A DNA stretch of 64,000 nucleotides. It comes from Pseudomonas purpurea (lineage in GTDB: Bacteria; Pseudomonadota; Gammaproteobacteria; Pseudomonadales; Pseudomonadaceae). The stretch is from NCBI RefSeq assembly GCF_039908635.1, contig NZ_CP150918.1, positions 1,426,001 through 1,490,000 on the forward strand, given 5' to 3'. Position 1 is the first letter of the stretch. Each line of letters begins with the position of its first letter. The translations under genes and the position numbers were made by a program. The notes under the pieces are model-generated. The model ran no database searches, was not told where the DNA came from, and saw only the letters and a list, made by a program, of their open reading frames with translations. Shown here piece by piece: positions 16,710 through 27,179 of this stretch.

Positions 16710-17183
16710 TTAGCCGCGCCGAACCAGCCGTTGGGGCTGTTTGGCACGCATGTGCAGCAGCGGATAAGGCTGGCCCATGCCGTCATGCTCGGAGCGGCCG
16801 ACCACTTCGAAGCCTTGCTTGAAGTAAAAACCCAGGGCCTGGGGGTTTTGTTCGTTGACGTCCAGTTGATCGGCGCTGAAGTGCTCGATGGCGTAGTGCA
16901 GCAGTTGTTTGCCCAGGCCTTCGCCGCGATGGTCCGGGTCGATGAACAGCATCTCGATCTTGCCCGCCGCGATGCCGGCGAACCCGGTGATGCACTGGCG
17001 GTGATCCTTGGTGCAGATCAGCATCACCGCATCCAGGTAGCGGGTCCTGACCAATTCTCTCAATTGCTCGATGTAGCTGTCCGGCAGAAAGTCATGGGTG
17101 GCGCGCACCGAGGCTTCCCAGAGGCGGGTGAGTTCTTCGTAGTCGCTCTGTTTCGGTGTGTGGATGACCGAGTGTTGGCCCAT
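16710..17183 (-). CDS. GNAT family N-acetyltransferase
   Basis: A 157-aa single-domain acetyltransferase. The acetyl-CoA binding motif A is visible as 'MLFIDPDHRGEGLGKQLLHY' (R/Q-x-x-G-x-G/A), and the C-terminal strand NEQNPQALGFYFKQGFEVVGR is the usual motif B. ATG 17183 (MGQHSVIHTPK) is chosen over the longer frame because the upstream part crosses the rimO terminator. Substrate unknown. Confidence 0.85.
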   Translation of the reverse strand: MGQHSVIHTPKQSDYEELTRLWEASVRATHDFLPDSYIEQLRELVRTRYLDAVMLICTKDHRQCITGFAGIAAGKIEMLFIDPDHRGEGLGKQLLHYAIEHFSADQLDVNEQNPQALGFYFKQGFEVVGRSEHDGMGQPYPLLHMRAKQPQRLVRRG

Positions 17184-17246
17184 GGCCGTTTGCCCCTTGT
17201 GCGATGAGTGACGCTGGAACCTGCGATTGCACAAAACGATAGACCT

Positions 17247-17284
17247 AAAAAAGCCCCGCATCTCGTGAAGAGAGCGGGGCTTTT
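17247..17284 (-). terminator. Intrinsic terminator downstream of rimO
   Basis: GCCCCGC / GCGGGGC stem, with a T run on the minus strand (AAAAA on + before the stem) and TTTT on the + side too. It lies 16 bp after the rimO stop. Confidence 0.9.
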
Positions 17285-17299
17285 CAATTTTTTTACAGC

Positions 17300-18638
17300 T
17301 TAGATCTTTTCAGCCCACAGGTCGTACTCGTCGGCGTCGGTCACGCGGCACCAGACCTTGTCACCTGGCTTGAGGTCGCCCGCGCCGTCGATGAATACGT
17401 TACCGTCGATTTCCGGGGCATCGAAGAAGCAGCGACCGACCGCGCCTTGCTCGTCGACTTCGTCGATCAGCACTTCGATGTCACGGCCGATGCGCAGTTG
17501 CAGGCGCGCCGAGCTGATGGCCTGCTGGTGCGCCATGAAGCGCTCCCAACGGTCCTGCTTGACGTCGTCCGGCACCACGTCCAGGTCCAGGTCATTGGCG
17601 GGTGCGCCTTCGACCGGCGAGTACTGGAAGCAGCCAACGCGGTCGAGCTGGGCTTCGGTCAGCCAGTTCAGCAGGTACTGGAAGTCTTCTTCGGTTTCGC
17701 CGGGGAAGCCGACGATGAAGGTCGAACGGATGATCAGGTCGGGGCAGATCTCGCGCCAGTTCTTGATGCGCGCCAGGGTCTTGTCTTCGAAGGCCGGGCG
17801 TTTCATCGACTTGAGGACTTTCGGGCTGGCGTGCTGGAACGGGATGTCCAGGTACGGCAGGATTTTCCCGGCGGCCATCAACGGGATCAGTTCGTCGACG
17901 TGCGGGTACGGGTAGACGTAGTGCAGGCGAACCCAGACGCCGAGGCTGCTCAGGGCTTCGCAGAGTTCGGTCATCCGGGTTTTCACCGGCGCGCCGTTCC
18001 AGAAACCGGTGCGGTACTTGACGTCAACGCCGTAGGCGCTGGTGTCCTGGGAAATCACCAGCAGCTCTTTGACGCCGGACTTGACCAGACGCTGGGCTTC
18101 GTCGAGGACATCGCCCACTGGGCGGCTGACCAGTTTGCCGCGCATCGACGGGATGATGCAGAAGCTGCAGCTGTGGTTGCAGCCTTCGGAAATCTTCAGG
18201 TAGGCGTAGTGGCGCGGGGTCAGCTTGATACCTTGCGGCGGCACCAGGTCGATCAGCGGGTTGTGATCCTTGCGTGGCGGCACGACCTCGTGAACGGCGT
18301 TGACCACTTGCTCGTACTGCTGCGGGGCCGGTCACGGCCAGCACGCTTGGGTGTACGTTGCGGATGGTGCCTTCTTCGACGCCCATGCAGCCGGTCACGA
18401 TGACCTTGCCGTTTTCCTTGATGGCTTCGCCGATCACTTCCAGGGATTCGGCCTTGGCCGAGTCGATGAAGCCGCAGGTGTTGACCACCACGACATCGGC
18501 GTCCTGGTAGGTGGACACCACGTCATAGCCTTCCATGCGCAGCTGGGTAAGGATGCGCTCGGAGTCGACCAGTGCTTTGGGGCAACCCAGGGATACGAAG
18601 CCAACCTTCGGATTGGCTGGCGCAGGAGTGGTGGACAT
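17300..18638 (-). pseudogene. rimO: Ribosomal protein uS12 methylthiotransferase RimO, frameshifted as sequenced
   Basis: RimO attaches a methylthio group to the conserved Asp of ribosomal protein uS12. The N-terminal UPF0004 domain ([25 protein letters not shown] Cys ligands) lies in one frame. The radical-SAM domain (CNHSCSFC, CxxxCxxC) and C-terminal TRAM domain lie in another. The frames join at a run of four G on the + strand (18324-18327): removing one base restores ...[18 protein letters not shown]... and a 445-aa protein of normal length. Start ATG 18638 ([14 protein letters not shown]). Everything else is well conserved, so a base-calling error is the likeliest cause; real inactivation or phase variation is possible. 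Confidence 0.9.
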
Positions 18639-19020
18639 GTCTAACCTCGGTATAGGGAGTGCCTCCGGCCGAAAACGGCGGGGCGACAGGCGGGCGCTTA
18701 CGTTCGGTCTCGTGAATACGCCGTCAAAAAGCAGCCGTGATTCGCGAGACAGGACGTTTAGTGCGCCTCTGATCAAAAAGTGCGCAATTCTAGCGGCGCT
18801 CCGTTCACTTGACCAGCTTTATGCAGGGAAATACGACGAGTGCTGCGCTATGCTTCGCGCCGTTACACCCAGGCGTATTTTTGTAGTCAAGAATTCGTCT
18901 GTATCAATAAGTAAAACAGCGCATGCTGCACGGCAGTTGGCGCAGGTTTTCAAAGCCTAGGCGTTTGCTCGGCGTCGTGCTTTTTATATGAAGCCCCGGT
19001 CTTGGTGGCAGGAGTGGTTG
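18639..19020. other. 382-bp divergent intergenic region rimO-kup
   Basis: It should hold the rimO promoter (leftward) and the kup promoter (rightward). The part from 18780 to 18960 is AT-richer than the genes around it. No supported coding frame or strong repeat is seen. Confidence 0.5.
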
Positions 19021-20925
19021 ATGGGTCAGGCAAGTAGTCAGGTGGCAGGCTCAGAGCATTCCGGGGTTACAAAACCCTTGGGAATGTTGGTGGCGGCGGT
19101 CGGGGTGGTTTATGGCGATATCGGCACCAGCCCGCTCTATACGCTTAAAGAGGTGTTTTCCGGACATTATGGGGTGCCGGTCAATCACGACGGCGTGTTC
19201 GGGATTCTGGCGCTGATTTTCTGGTCACTGATCTGGGTCGTCTCGATCAAGTACGTGCTGTTCATTCTTCGGGCTGACAACCAGGGCGAGGGCGGGATCA
19301 TGGCGCTGACGGCGCTGGCCCGACGCGCCGCGTCGCCGTATCCGCGGTTGCGCACCGTGCTGGTGATACTGGGGTTGATCGGCGCCGCGCTGTTCTATGG
19401 CGACAGCATGATTACACCGGCGATCTCCGTGCTGTCGGCCGTGGAAGGCCTGGAGCTGGCGTTCGACGGGCTGGAACGCTGGGTGGTGCCATTGGCGCTG
19501 ATCGTGCTGGTGGCTTTGTTCCTGATCCAGAAACACGGCACAGACCGCATCGGCAAGTTGTTCGGTCCGGTGATGGTGTTGTGGTTTGTCGTGCTGGGGG
19601 TGCTGGGCATTCATGGTATTGCGCAACATCCGGAAGTACTCCAGGCGCTGAACCCGGTGTGGGGTGTGCGCTTTTTCGTCGTTCATCCGGGTATGGGCGT
19701 GGCCATCCTCGGGGCCGTAGTGCTGGCACTCACCGGTGCTGAAGCGTTGTATGCGGACATGGGCCATTTTGGGCGCAAGCCGATTGCCCGTGCCTGGTTT
19801 GCCCTGGTGCTGCCGGCGCTGGTACTCAATTATTTCGGGCAGGGCGCCTTGCTGCTGGAAAACCCGGAAGCGGCGCGCAACCCGTTCTATTTGCTGGCGC
19901 CAAGCTGGGCCCTGGTGCCGCTGGTGGTGCTGGCCACCCTGGCCACGGTGATTGCCTCGCAGGCGGTTATTTCCGGTGCGTTCTCCCTGACCCGTCAGGC
20001 GATTCAACTGGGTTACATTCCACGAATGTATATCCAGCACACGTCGAGTGCTGAACAAGGCCAGATCTACATCGGTGCGGTGAACTGGGCGTTGATGGTC
20101 GGGGTTATTCTGCTGGTAATCGGTTTCGAGTCCTCTGGCGCCCTGGCCTCGGCTTATGGTGTGGCCGTGACCGGGACCATGTTGATCACCAGTATCCTGG
20201 TGTCGGCGGTGATGTTGTTGCTGTGGAAATGGTCGCCGATCCTGACGGTGCCGATCCTGATTGGCTTCCTGCTGGTGGACGGGCTGTTCTTTGCCGCCAA
20301 CGTGCCGAAAATCGTCCAGGGCGGTGCCTTTCCGGTATTGGCGGGGATTGTGCTGTTTGTCCTGATGACCACCTGGAAACGCGGTAAAGAGCTGCTGGTG
20401 GACCGTCTGGATGAGGGAGGACTGCCGCTGCCGATCTTCATCAGCAGTATTCGCGTGCAGCCGCCTCATCGGGTCCAAGGCACGGCGGTGTTCCTCACGG
20501 CGCGACCGGACGCAGTCCCTCACGCGTTGTTGCACAACCTGCTGCACAACCAGGTGTTGCACGAGCAGGTGGTGCTGCTGACGGTGGTCTATGAGGACAT
20601 TCCGCGAGTGCCGACGCAGCGCCGGTTTGAGGTCGATTCCTATGGTGAAGGGTTCTTCCGGGTGATTCTGCACTTCGGGTTTACCGATGAGCCGGATGTG
20701 CCTCAGGCCTTGAAGCTGTGCCACCTCGATGAGTTGGATTTCAGCCCGATGCGCACCACGTACTTCCTCAGCCGCGAGACGGTCATCGCCTCCAAGCTCG
20801 AAGGCATGGCCCGTTGGCGCGAGGCGCTGTTTGCGTTCATGCTCAAGAATGCCAACGGCAACCTGCGGTTCTTCAAGCTGCCGGTGAACCGGGTGATTGA
20901 GTTGGGTACTCAGGTCGAAATGTAA
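19021..20925 (+). CDS. kup: Low-affinity potassium transporter Kup
   Basis: A 634-aa KUP/HAK/KT K+:H+ symporter of the inner membrane. The N-terminal signature [19 protein letters not shown] and about twelve hydrophobic helices are followed by a cytoplasmic tail of about 170 residues ('[20 protein letters not shown]'). ATG 19021 is selected because GGCAGGAGTGG stands just before it and MGQASS is the usual Pseudomonas start; ATG 18988 would add 11 residues. It is followed by an intrinsic terminator. Confidence 0.95.
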   Translation: MGQASSQVAGSEHSGVTKPLGMLVAAVGVVYGDIGTSPLYTLKEVFSGHYGVPVNHDGVFGILALIFWSLIWVVSIKYVLFILRADNQGEGGIMALTALARRAASPYPRLRTVLVILGLIGAALFYGDSMITPAISVLSAVEGLELAFDGLERWVVPLALIVLVALFLIQKHGTDRIGKLFGPVMVLWFVVLGVLGIHGIAQHPEVLQALNPVWGVRFFVVHPGMGVAILGAVVLALTGAEALYADMGHFGRKPIARAWFALVLPALVLNYFGQGALLLENPEAARNPFYLLAPSWALVPLVVLATLATVIASQAVISGAFSLTRQAIQLGYIPRMYIQHTSSAEQGQIYIGAVNWALMVGVILLVIGFESSGALASAYGVAVTGTMLITSILVSAVMLLLWKWSPILTVPILIGFLLVDGLFFAANVPKIVQGGAFPVLAGIVLFVLMTTWKRGKELLVDRLDEGGLPLPIFISSIRVQPPHRVQGTAVFLTARPDAVPHALLHNLLHNQVLHEQVVLLTVVYEDIPRVPTQRRFEVDSYGEGFFRVILHFGFTDEPDVPQALKLCHLDELDFSPMRTTYFLSRETVIASKLEGMARWREALFAFMLKNANGNLRFFKLPVNRVIELGTQVEM

Positions 20926-20932
20926 GCCCCAC

Positions 20933-20971
20933 AAAAAGCCCCCGTTGCCAGTTTGGTAACGGGGGCTTTTT
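20933..20971. terminator. Bidirectional intrinsic terminator after kup
   Basis: AAAAAGCCCCCGTT... and ...AACGGGGGCTTTTT arms around a short loop, between convergent kup and the DUF3077 gene. Confidence 0.92.
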
Positions 20972-20984
20972 CGTTTCTGTGCCT

Positions 20985-21311
20985 TTAGTTGCTTTCAGGC
21001 CGTGGATCTTCAGATTTGGTCTTTGTCCGGGCGGGTCGCGGGGTCAGGACCTTTACCACATCATCAATCACTGCCTTGCTCATTGCCGTCAGATAATGCG
21101 CGGCCCAGGCGTGGCGGTCGGTGCCTTTTGCGAAGGCGGCATCCTGAGCAAATGATCTGGCAAGGAACAGCAGATCGGAGGCCTGTGACAATGCTTCGAC
21201 GATGGGGACGCCGGCGCGGACGTTGAATAACGCTTGGTCAGAGCAGTAGATGAGTGGGGTGAAGCCGATGGTTTTCAGGTCTGAAGGTGCGGACTTATCT
21301 GTTTTGGTCAT
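20985..21311 (-). CDS. DUF3077 family protein
   Basis: A 108-aa protein: IGFTPLIYCSDQALFNVRAGVPIVEALSQAS... (residues about 15-45) is the DUF3077 core. It is followed by AQDAAFAKGTDRHAWAAHYL and a basic tail rich in Lys, Thr and Pro. Such genes are multi-copy in Pseudomonas, function unknown. Its ATG at 21311-21309 overlaps the TGA of an upstream frame (ATGA), which suggests translational coupling to that leader. Confidence 0.8.
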   Translation of the reverse strand: MTKTDKSAPSDLKTIGFTPLIYCSDQALFNVRAGVPIVEALSQASDLLFLARSFAQDAAFAKGTDRHAWAAHYLTAMSKAVIDDVVKVLTPRPARTKTKSEDPRPESN

Positions 21312-21577
21312 GGTCTTGCTCCTGGGTTCGAGGAGCCGACACTTTCGTTTCCAAGCGAATGGGTGGCGGCTGTACGCAGGTTGGAAAACCGGGAACCTAG
21401 GAACCGGCACGCCCAAAGGCGTCCCACGCACAGCCGCCATAACACAGGATTGCAGTCGTAAAAACCTCTGCAGTCATGATGGGGTGCTGTTGCGCTACGG
21501 TTCGACGGGTTTCCAAGCCCGATCGCTGAATGGTCAGCGACGTCCGGAGAGTATCCCGTCGACGAAAAGCGCAACAA
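21308..21577 (-). CDS. Possible leader ORF coupled to the DUF3077 gene
   Basis: An 89-aa frame ending in TGA that shares ATGA with the DUF3077 start. It reads ...AIGLGNPSNRSATAPHHDC... and ...LWACRFLGSRFSNLRTAATH..., rich in Cys, Arg and Trp with no recognisable domain. The DNA in this interval contains nested inverted repeats (for example CCGGGAACCTAGGAACCGG at about 21389-21407). It may be a structured leader whose open frame is incidental, or a real coupling peptide. The start codon is uncertain. Confidence 0.4.
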   Translation of the reverse strand: MLRFSSTGYSPDVADHSAIGLGNPSNRSATAPHHDCRGFYDCNPVLWRLCVGRLWACRFLGSRFSNLRTAATHSLGNESVGSSNPGARP

Positions 21578-21659
21578 GGCATCAAAGTGCCCAAACGCAA
21601 GATTCGGAGTGTGCCTACAAGGTCTGCGGGCGTCATCCGATATTGCGATACCTTAAGTA

Positions 21660-22127
21660 AACGAAAGTAAACGCGGCGAGCGATTTACGAGTCGTTGGGG
21701 GGCTTGCGCAGTTGTTTTTCCAGCGATAGTGCGTTGACGTTTCATTTGACCTGGGTTAGCGACTGTCCTTTGTCCTGGGACTGAGGACAGTGCTCATAAC
21801 ATGGGTAAATCACGAACGATCCGCTCGCAATACTCCTGAGTGGTTGAGCAGGGTTTTTGGTGCCCACCACAGGAAGGGAATCGGGTGAGGTGGGAAGTCA
21901 GATCGATCTGTAGGACATCGCCAACAGGCTTGAGTGTAACGACAGAAAATCCCTCCCCAAAAGGAAGTAAGAATTAATGTCGCGCATAAAAACACCGGTT
22001 TGTTAGATGCGTTTGCTCGCACGAACATCATCAAACAAATCGGCGCTCTTGTTTCTATGTTTCCCGGGATTCCGTGAAGAACCTTTTCTTTGGGCGAATG
22101 CATAACCCCAAGGCAATGGATATCCAA
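21660..22127. other. Intergenic region without supported genes
   Basis: About 470 bp between the DUF3077 leader and a REPIN. A 105-codon minus-strand frame (21810-22127) is present but begins inside a REPIN-flanked stretch and has no domain, ribosome-binding site or partner. Composition is more AT-rich than in the genes around it. Confidence 0.5.
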
Positions 22128-22217
22128 TGTGGGAGCGAGCTTGCTCGCGAAAGCGGTGTGTCAGTCGACATCAATGGTGGATGTCAGTCCGTCTTCGCGA
22201 GCAAGCTCGCTCCCACA
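22128..22217. repeat. REPIN
   Basis: TGTGGGAGCGAGCTTGCTCG at 22128 and its exact mirror ending at 22217, with about 44 bp between. It has the same family and length as the element at 14382-14471. Confidence 0.93.
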
Positions 22218-22243
22218 AGGGATCTGCAGCGTTCGCTTGAATG

Positions 22244-22283
22244 AAAAAGCCCCCGTTACCTTGCGGTAACGGGGGCTTTTTTT
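22244..22283. terminator. Intrinsic terminator downstream of acvB
   Basis: AAAAAGCCCCCGTTACC / GGTAACGGGGGCTTTTTTT: a strong bidirectional stem 15 bp past the leftward acvB stop. Confidence 0.93.
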
Positions 22284-22297
22284 GAGCTTGGCTCAGG

Positions 22298-23593
22298 TCA
22301 CTGTTCGGCGACCTTATCCTTGTTCTGGCGCTGCTTGATGGCGTCCACCAAGCGTTGGGCCAGAGCCGGGTAGTTCTCGTCGAAGTGGTGGCCGCCTGGC
22401 AGCTTCATGGCTTCGCCAACAGCGGTCTTGTCGGTGCATCCACTCTCGGCGACTTCTTCTGCGCCATAGATGCACAGCACCTTATCGGCCGGCAGCTTGG
22501 CCATTTCCGGGCCGGTGGCAGCTTCTTTACCCGCGTTGCCGAGCCAGCCGTCGACTTCGATTTCGAAGCTGCCAGTGCGGGCAAAGGCCAGCAGGATGAT
22601 TGCGTCGACCCGTTGCTGTTCGTTTTCCGGCATGCGGTTGTAGATTGCCGGCAAGACGTCGGCACCGAACGAGTAACCGGTCAGGATGAAGCGCTTGGTG
22701 CCCCACTTCTGCCGGTAGTGCTGCATCAGTTCGGTCAGGTCGATGGCGCTTTGCTCGGGGCTTTTGTGCTGCCAGTAGTAGCGCAGGGTGTCGATGCCGA
22801 CCACCGGATAGCCGATCTTGGCCATCTCGCCCGCCACGTCGCGGTCCAGGTCGCGCCAGCCGCCGTCACCGGAAAGGAACAGGGTGACCGTGTCTTTGGC
22901 CTGGCCGGCCGGGACTTCGACCACTGGAATGTTCAGGCCGCCGTTGCCCTTGTCGGTGCCGACGAGGATCTTGCGCAGTTCGTTGTTCAGCACTTGCGGC
23001 AGGTTGATGTCGTAGTCACTGATGCTGGTTTCTGCGTTGGGTTGGTCACGCACGAAGCCGGCGCTGGTGTCGTCCGGGTTGTCGTTCCAGGCCACGAGCC
23101 AGTGCCCGTGGGCAGCGCTTTTGGGCAGCAGGTGCGTGCAGCCGGGTTTTTCCAGCGCCAGGTCGACCGAGACGGCCTGAGCCTTGTCGTCCTTCTGCTC
23201 GGCCAGCCAGCGCCAGGCCAGGACCGCGCCAGGACCGATGCCGCTGACCAGCGTGGCCGGGCCCTGAAGCTGCTTGAGCGCCGATTGCAGTGCGCGGCCC
23301 TGTTGCATGCAGTCCTTGGGCAGGATCACCTGGACAATCTGCGCGGCGCCGCCCCGGCTCAGGGTCATGAGCTGCTTGTCGCTGAGCTTCTGTTCTTCGT
23401 TCACGGCCACCAGCACCTGGGCGCGGGGCTTGGTGCCCGGGATGACCCGGGTCATCGCTGCACCGTCGGCCGGTGTCAGCAGTTCAAGGGTCGGTTCCGG
23501 TGCTGGACGGTTCCAGTACCAGTAGCCACCACCGAGAATCAAGGCCAGCCCTACCAGAGTGGCCAATACATACCGCCAGGAGCGTTGAATCAT
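22298..23593 (-). CDS. acvB: AcvB/VirJ-family periplasmic serine hydrolase
   Basis: A 431-aa alpha/beta hydrolase with an N-terminal membrane anchor (about residues 8-27). The VirJ domain begins about residue 215 (VTLFLSGDGGWRDLDRDVAG), the nucleophile lies in GYSFGAD, and the catalytic His is near the end (PGGHHFDENY). AcvB hydrolyses lysyl-phosphatidylglycerol and is typically paired with mprF; here its ATG overlaps the mprF stop (ATGA), so the two are an operon. It would reset cationic lipid levels made by MprF. Confidence 0.9.
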   Translation of the reverse strand: MIQRSWRYVLATLVGLALILGGGYWYWNRPAPEPTLELLTPADGAAMTRVIPGTKPRAQVLVAVNEEQKLSDKQLMTLSRGGAAQIVQVILPKDCMQQGRALQSALKQLQGPATLVSGIGPGAVLAWRWLAEQKDDKAQAVSVDLALEKPGCTHLLPKSAAHGHWLVAWNDNPDDTSAGFVRDQPNAETSISDYDINLPQVLNNELRKILVGTDKGNGGLNIPVVEVPAGQAKDTVTLFLSGDGGWRDLDRDVAGEMAKIGYPVVGIDTLRYYWQHKSPEQSAIDLTELMQHYRQKWGTKRFILTGYSFGADVLPAIYNRMPENEQQRVDAIILLAFARTGSFEIEVDGWLGNAGKEAATGPEMAKLPADKVLCIYGAEEVAESGCTDKTAVGEAMKLPGGHHFDENYPALAQRLVDAIKQRQNKDKVAEQ

Positions 23594-26236
23594 CAGCGTT
23601 TCACCAATCCAGTCAAGCCGCCCGCAATCAGGGCGGCGGTATCGGCCAGTGCCACCAGCGGATCAAGTCCTGCGGGCACGGCCATGTAACGAGGTTCCCA
23701 GTCAGGCTGGAATTTGTCTTTGAAGCGGCGCAGGCCCTGGAAGTTATAGAGCTGCTCGCCACGGCGGAACACCATCGAGCCGAGGCGCTGGGTCAGTGGC
23801 GCACCACGACGGGGTTGCAGGCCCGACAGTGGGACCATGCCCAGGCTGAAACGTGCATATCCATGATTTTTATAATGCTGAATCAGGCCGACCATCATGA
23901 ACTCCATGGTCAGCTTGGGTGCGTCCGGGTGCGCGCGCATCAGGTCGAGGCTGGCCAGGTCATGGCCGTAAGTCTCGAGCAGATTGGCAAACGCAACCGG
24001 GCGCCCTTCGAAATGGATGATCGCGATACGGAAGTGCTTGAGGTAGTCATCGCTGAAGCGGCCGAGGGAGAAGCCCTTTTCCCGGACGTTCTTGCCGGTC
24101 AGCCAGGCATCGGAAATGACCTTCAGCTCTTCCATCGGCGCCTGGCCCGGATCAAAGATCTCCAGGGACAGGCCATCGCGGGTGCCGCGGTTCCAGGTGT
24201 AGCGCAGGTCTTTCATCTCCTTGCCCTTGGCGTCGAGATCGAAACGTTGCAGGTCGACTCGCGCTTCTTCGCCGAGCTTGATCGCGGTCAGGCCGATGTC
24301 CATGTAGTACGGCAGGTTCTCGGCGCGCACCTGGTAGAACACCGGGCGGGCGTGATGGATGTCGCACAGGTCGCGGAACTGCCAGATCATTTCTGCTCGT
24401 TGCTGGGTCGGGCCGATCGGGTCGTACAGGGCCACAAGGCTGCGCCCACGACGGGCATACATCAAGAACGCTTCGTCGTCAGGGTGAAACAGCAGCGCCT
24501 TGTCACCGGTCAGGGCGAGGCCTCCGTCCGGTTGCGCCGAAGCCATGAGGATCTTGGTGGCTCTTTCCAGTTCTTCGGTCGTAGGCAGGTGGATCACCGG
24601 GCGAGCGGTGCGCAGCAGCCAGGTCAGCGACACCACGACCAACAGCACAGCGGCGCCCAGCAGCGAACGCAAGCCACGCGGGGCATCGGCATCGAGGGTG
24701 AACTGCCACCACAGTTGATGGCTGTAAGGCACGTCCTGATAGGCAAACAGCAGCAACCAGATCGAAGCCCCGAGTACACACAGGCTGGCCACCAGGTAGA
24801 GCGGCGAGAACGGCACTTCGGTCAGGCGGCTCGGGCGATAAAAGGAGCGCCGGAAGACGGCCAGCAGGCTGGCGGTCAGGATCATCAGGCAGGCTTCTTC
24901 CCAGTCGAAGCCTTTGAGCAGCGAGAGCAGGGCGCCCGTCAGCAGCAGAATGGTGGTCAGCATCCACGCGGCCGACAAACGGCGGCGCAGGCCCTGGGCC
25001 AGCAACAGGCAGAGCACGCCGATCAGGCTGGCGCCGAAGTGCGAAGCGTCGATCAGGCGATGGGGAATCAGGAAGCCGATGTGTTCCAGGCGAGTGTCGA
25101 TCTCAGGCGTCGCGCCGGAAAACAGCAGGACCACGCCGGACAGGAACACCAGGATGGCCAGCACTGGCGCCGCCAGGGCCCGACGCGGCTCTTAGCGATT
25201 GGCGCGACTGGAACAGCCGTTGTGCCTCATTGATCAGCAGCAGAATGCAGGCAACCAGCAGCGGCAGGACCACGTAGATCAGGCGGTAGAGCAGCAACGC
25301 GGCAGCCAGTGGCGCGGCGCCGAGCTTGTCGGCAAACGCGGCCAGCAGAATGGCCTCGAACACGCCGACTCCGCCCGGCACATGGCTGAGCACGCCGGCG
25401 GCCAACGCCAGCAGGTAAACCAGCAGGAATGCGCCGAAGGGTGGAGCCTCGGGCAGTAGCAGATAAAGCACGGTCGCGGCGGCGGCCACATCCAGCGCGG
25501 TAATCACCAATTGCAGGACGGTCAGGCGGCGACCGGGCAGGCGCAGGGTCCGGCGTCCGGCTCGTACCAACAGGTTGTCTGGGTAAGGCTGTTCAGGCAG
25601 GCGTCGACGATAAATGCCGATGGCCAGCACGGTGCACAACAACAGTACACCGATGGCGATGGTGGCCAGCAGCGTCTGGGACAGATGCAGCGCGTTCGAG
25701 GCGCCCGGCAAGTTGCTGAGGGTCGCCAGTGCCGCCAGCGGTGGCAGCGCGCAACCCAGCGACAGACTGGCAAACAGCGTCATGTGAGCGACTTCTGAAG
25801 CGCCCAGGCCATGGCGTGCATATAAGCGGTAACGCACCGAGCCACCGGAGAGCAGCGACAATCCGATGGCGTTGCCGATGGCGAATGCCGTGAAGCCGCC
25901 CAGGATCATCGTTCGCGGAGGCAGTGTCACCCCCGCGTAGCGGCTGGCCGACCATTCATAGCCCAGCAAAACGATAAAGCCTGCGATGGTTGCACCCAGT
26001 GCGCCCAGCAGTGCGGGTTTGGGTACCTCGAGGATCGAGTCGTGCAGCGCGTAAAGATCGAGTTCGCTTAACAGGTGGCGACAGGCAATCAATGCAATGG
26101 CGAACAACAGCAGCGTGACGGCAAGACCGATGGGCTGGCGATATTTGCTTAGCAGCTCCAGCCAGTGCAAACGAGTGGCGGGTATCGGTTGGGTCGCTGT
26201 GACGGTGTCTTGTGAGTCAGACGAGTTGGCGCGCAT
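23593..26236 (-). pseudogene. mprF: Lysyl-phosphatidylglycerol synthase/flippase MprF, frameshifted as sequenced
   Basis: MprF adds an amino acid (lysine or alanine) to phosphatidylglycerol and flips the lipid, giving resistance to cationic peptides. The N-terminal flippase helices (MRANSS... to LFQSRQSLRAASG) and the rest of the membrane part plus the GNAT-like synthase domain (LALTGDKALLFHPDDEAFL..., residues about 545-860) lie in different frames. They rejoin if one G is removed from GGG at 25176-25178, giving ...RAASGLAAPVLAILVFLSG... and 881 aa, a normal length. The start is ATG 26236 behind GAGGTG. No other damage is seen. acvB follows with ATGA overlap. Confidence 0.9.
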
Positions 26237-26475
26237 CAATCACCTCTTGGATTGTGCGCGACAGGATGGAGGTATCCAGCCAAGTTACCAATCCCTGTAG
26301 AAAAAAATAATCACAAATATTAACGCGTCTCACCGTGTATCGGTGATTGCTCGCGATCTGCTGTAGCGGGTGTTGTCTGCGACTCAGCATAGCCTGATCT
26401 GATGGACCTGGAGGAGAGTGGGGGGTTGCAGCAGATTGCCAGATCATTGTTGCGAAAGGACTTTTCTACAGATAC

Positions 26476-26508
26476 AAAAAAGGCCGCTCTTTCGAGCAGC
26501 CTTTTTTG
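26476..26508 (-). terminator. Terminator of the first tRNA-fMet gene
   Basis: On the minus strand GGCTGCTCGAAAGAGCGGCC is followed by TTTTTT; it lies just downstream of the tRNA. Confidence 0.85.
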
Positions 26509-26513
26509 ATGTT

Positions 26514-26590
<77 letters not shown>

Positions 26591-26765
26591 TCTGTGTGGC
26601 GGCATTCTACAGCGGAACGCCGGGGTGTCAACCGTTAATGTCCAATAAGGTCAAATAAGCGTGAATTAGCCTCAAGCGGACGTAACAGGCATCCCATGTA
26701 CTGAGTATGGAACGACTTTTGTTTTTTCGAAGAGCGAGGCGTGCAGAGTAAAAATCGGCACGCAC

Positions 26766-26798
26766 AAAAAAGGCCACTCTTTCGAGTAGCCTTTTTTG
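26766..26798 (-). terminator. Terminator of the second tRNA-fMet gene
   Basis: GGCTACTCGAAAGAGTGGCC on the minus strand followed by TTTTTT. It is homologous to the first copy, and both changes preserve pairing (TGCTC/GAGCG versus TACTC/GAGTG). Confidence 0.85.
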
Positions 26799-26803
26799 AT
26801 GTT

Positions 26804-26880
<77 letters not shown>

Positions 26881-27096
26881 TCTGTGTGTCGGCATTCTAC
26901 AGAGGATCGCCACCCTGTCAAATGTTAATTTATAAAAAACTCTTCATCTTCAAGTGCTTAGCGCTCTGGTAATGAGTGCTAAGCGGGCTTGAAGGCAGGC
27001 AGGGCAAGGCTTTCAGCTCTATTGATGGTCTTGTTTCGATTGAAAAAACAAATCCAGATAGACCTTTCCTACGCATCTGAGAGAAGAATCAGAACA

Positions 27097-27112
27097 CTGG
27101 TGCTATATACAG
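27097..27112 (+). promoter_or_regulatory. LexA (SOS) box of dinB
   Basis: CTGGTGCTATATACAG: exact CTG-N10-CAG with AT-rich core, 67 bp upstream of the dinB ATG. Confidence 0.82.
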
Positions 27113-27179
27113 TTGTCAGTGAGATACTGCCAAAACATTTGGTTTCAGCCCGATTTTTATCAATGAACACCGTCTATTT

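Noticed and set aside
18300..18340. Programmed ribosomal frameshift in rimO
   Set aside because: No slippery heptamer or downstream structure was recognised and the family is normally encoded in one frame; an error or mutation is simpler.
19225..20934. 569-codon minus-strand frame opposite kup
   Set aside because: Antisense shadow, Gln/His/Arg-rich composition typical of reversed membrane-protein genes.
21810..22127. 105-codon minus-strand ORF
   Set aside because: Ends against a REPIN, has no ribosome-binding site, domain or neighbours supporting it.
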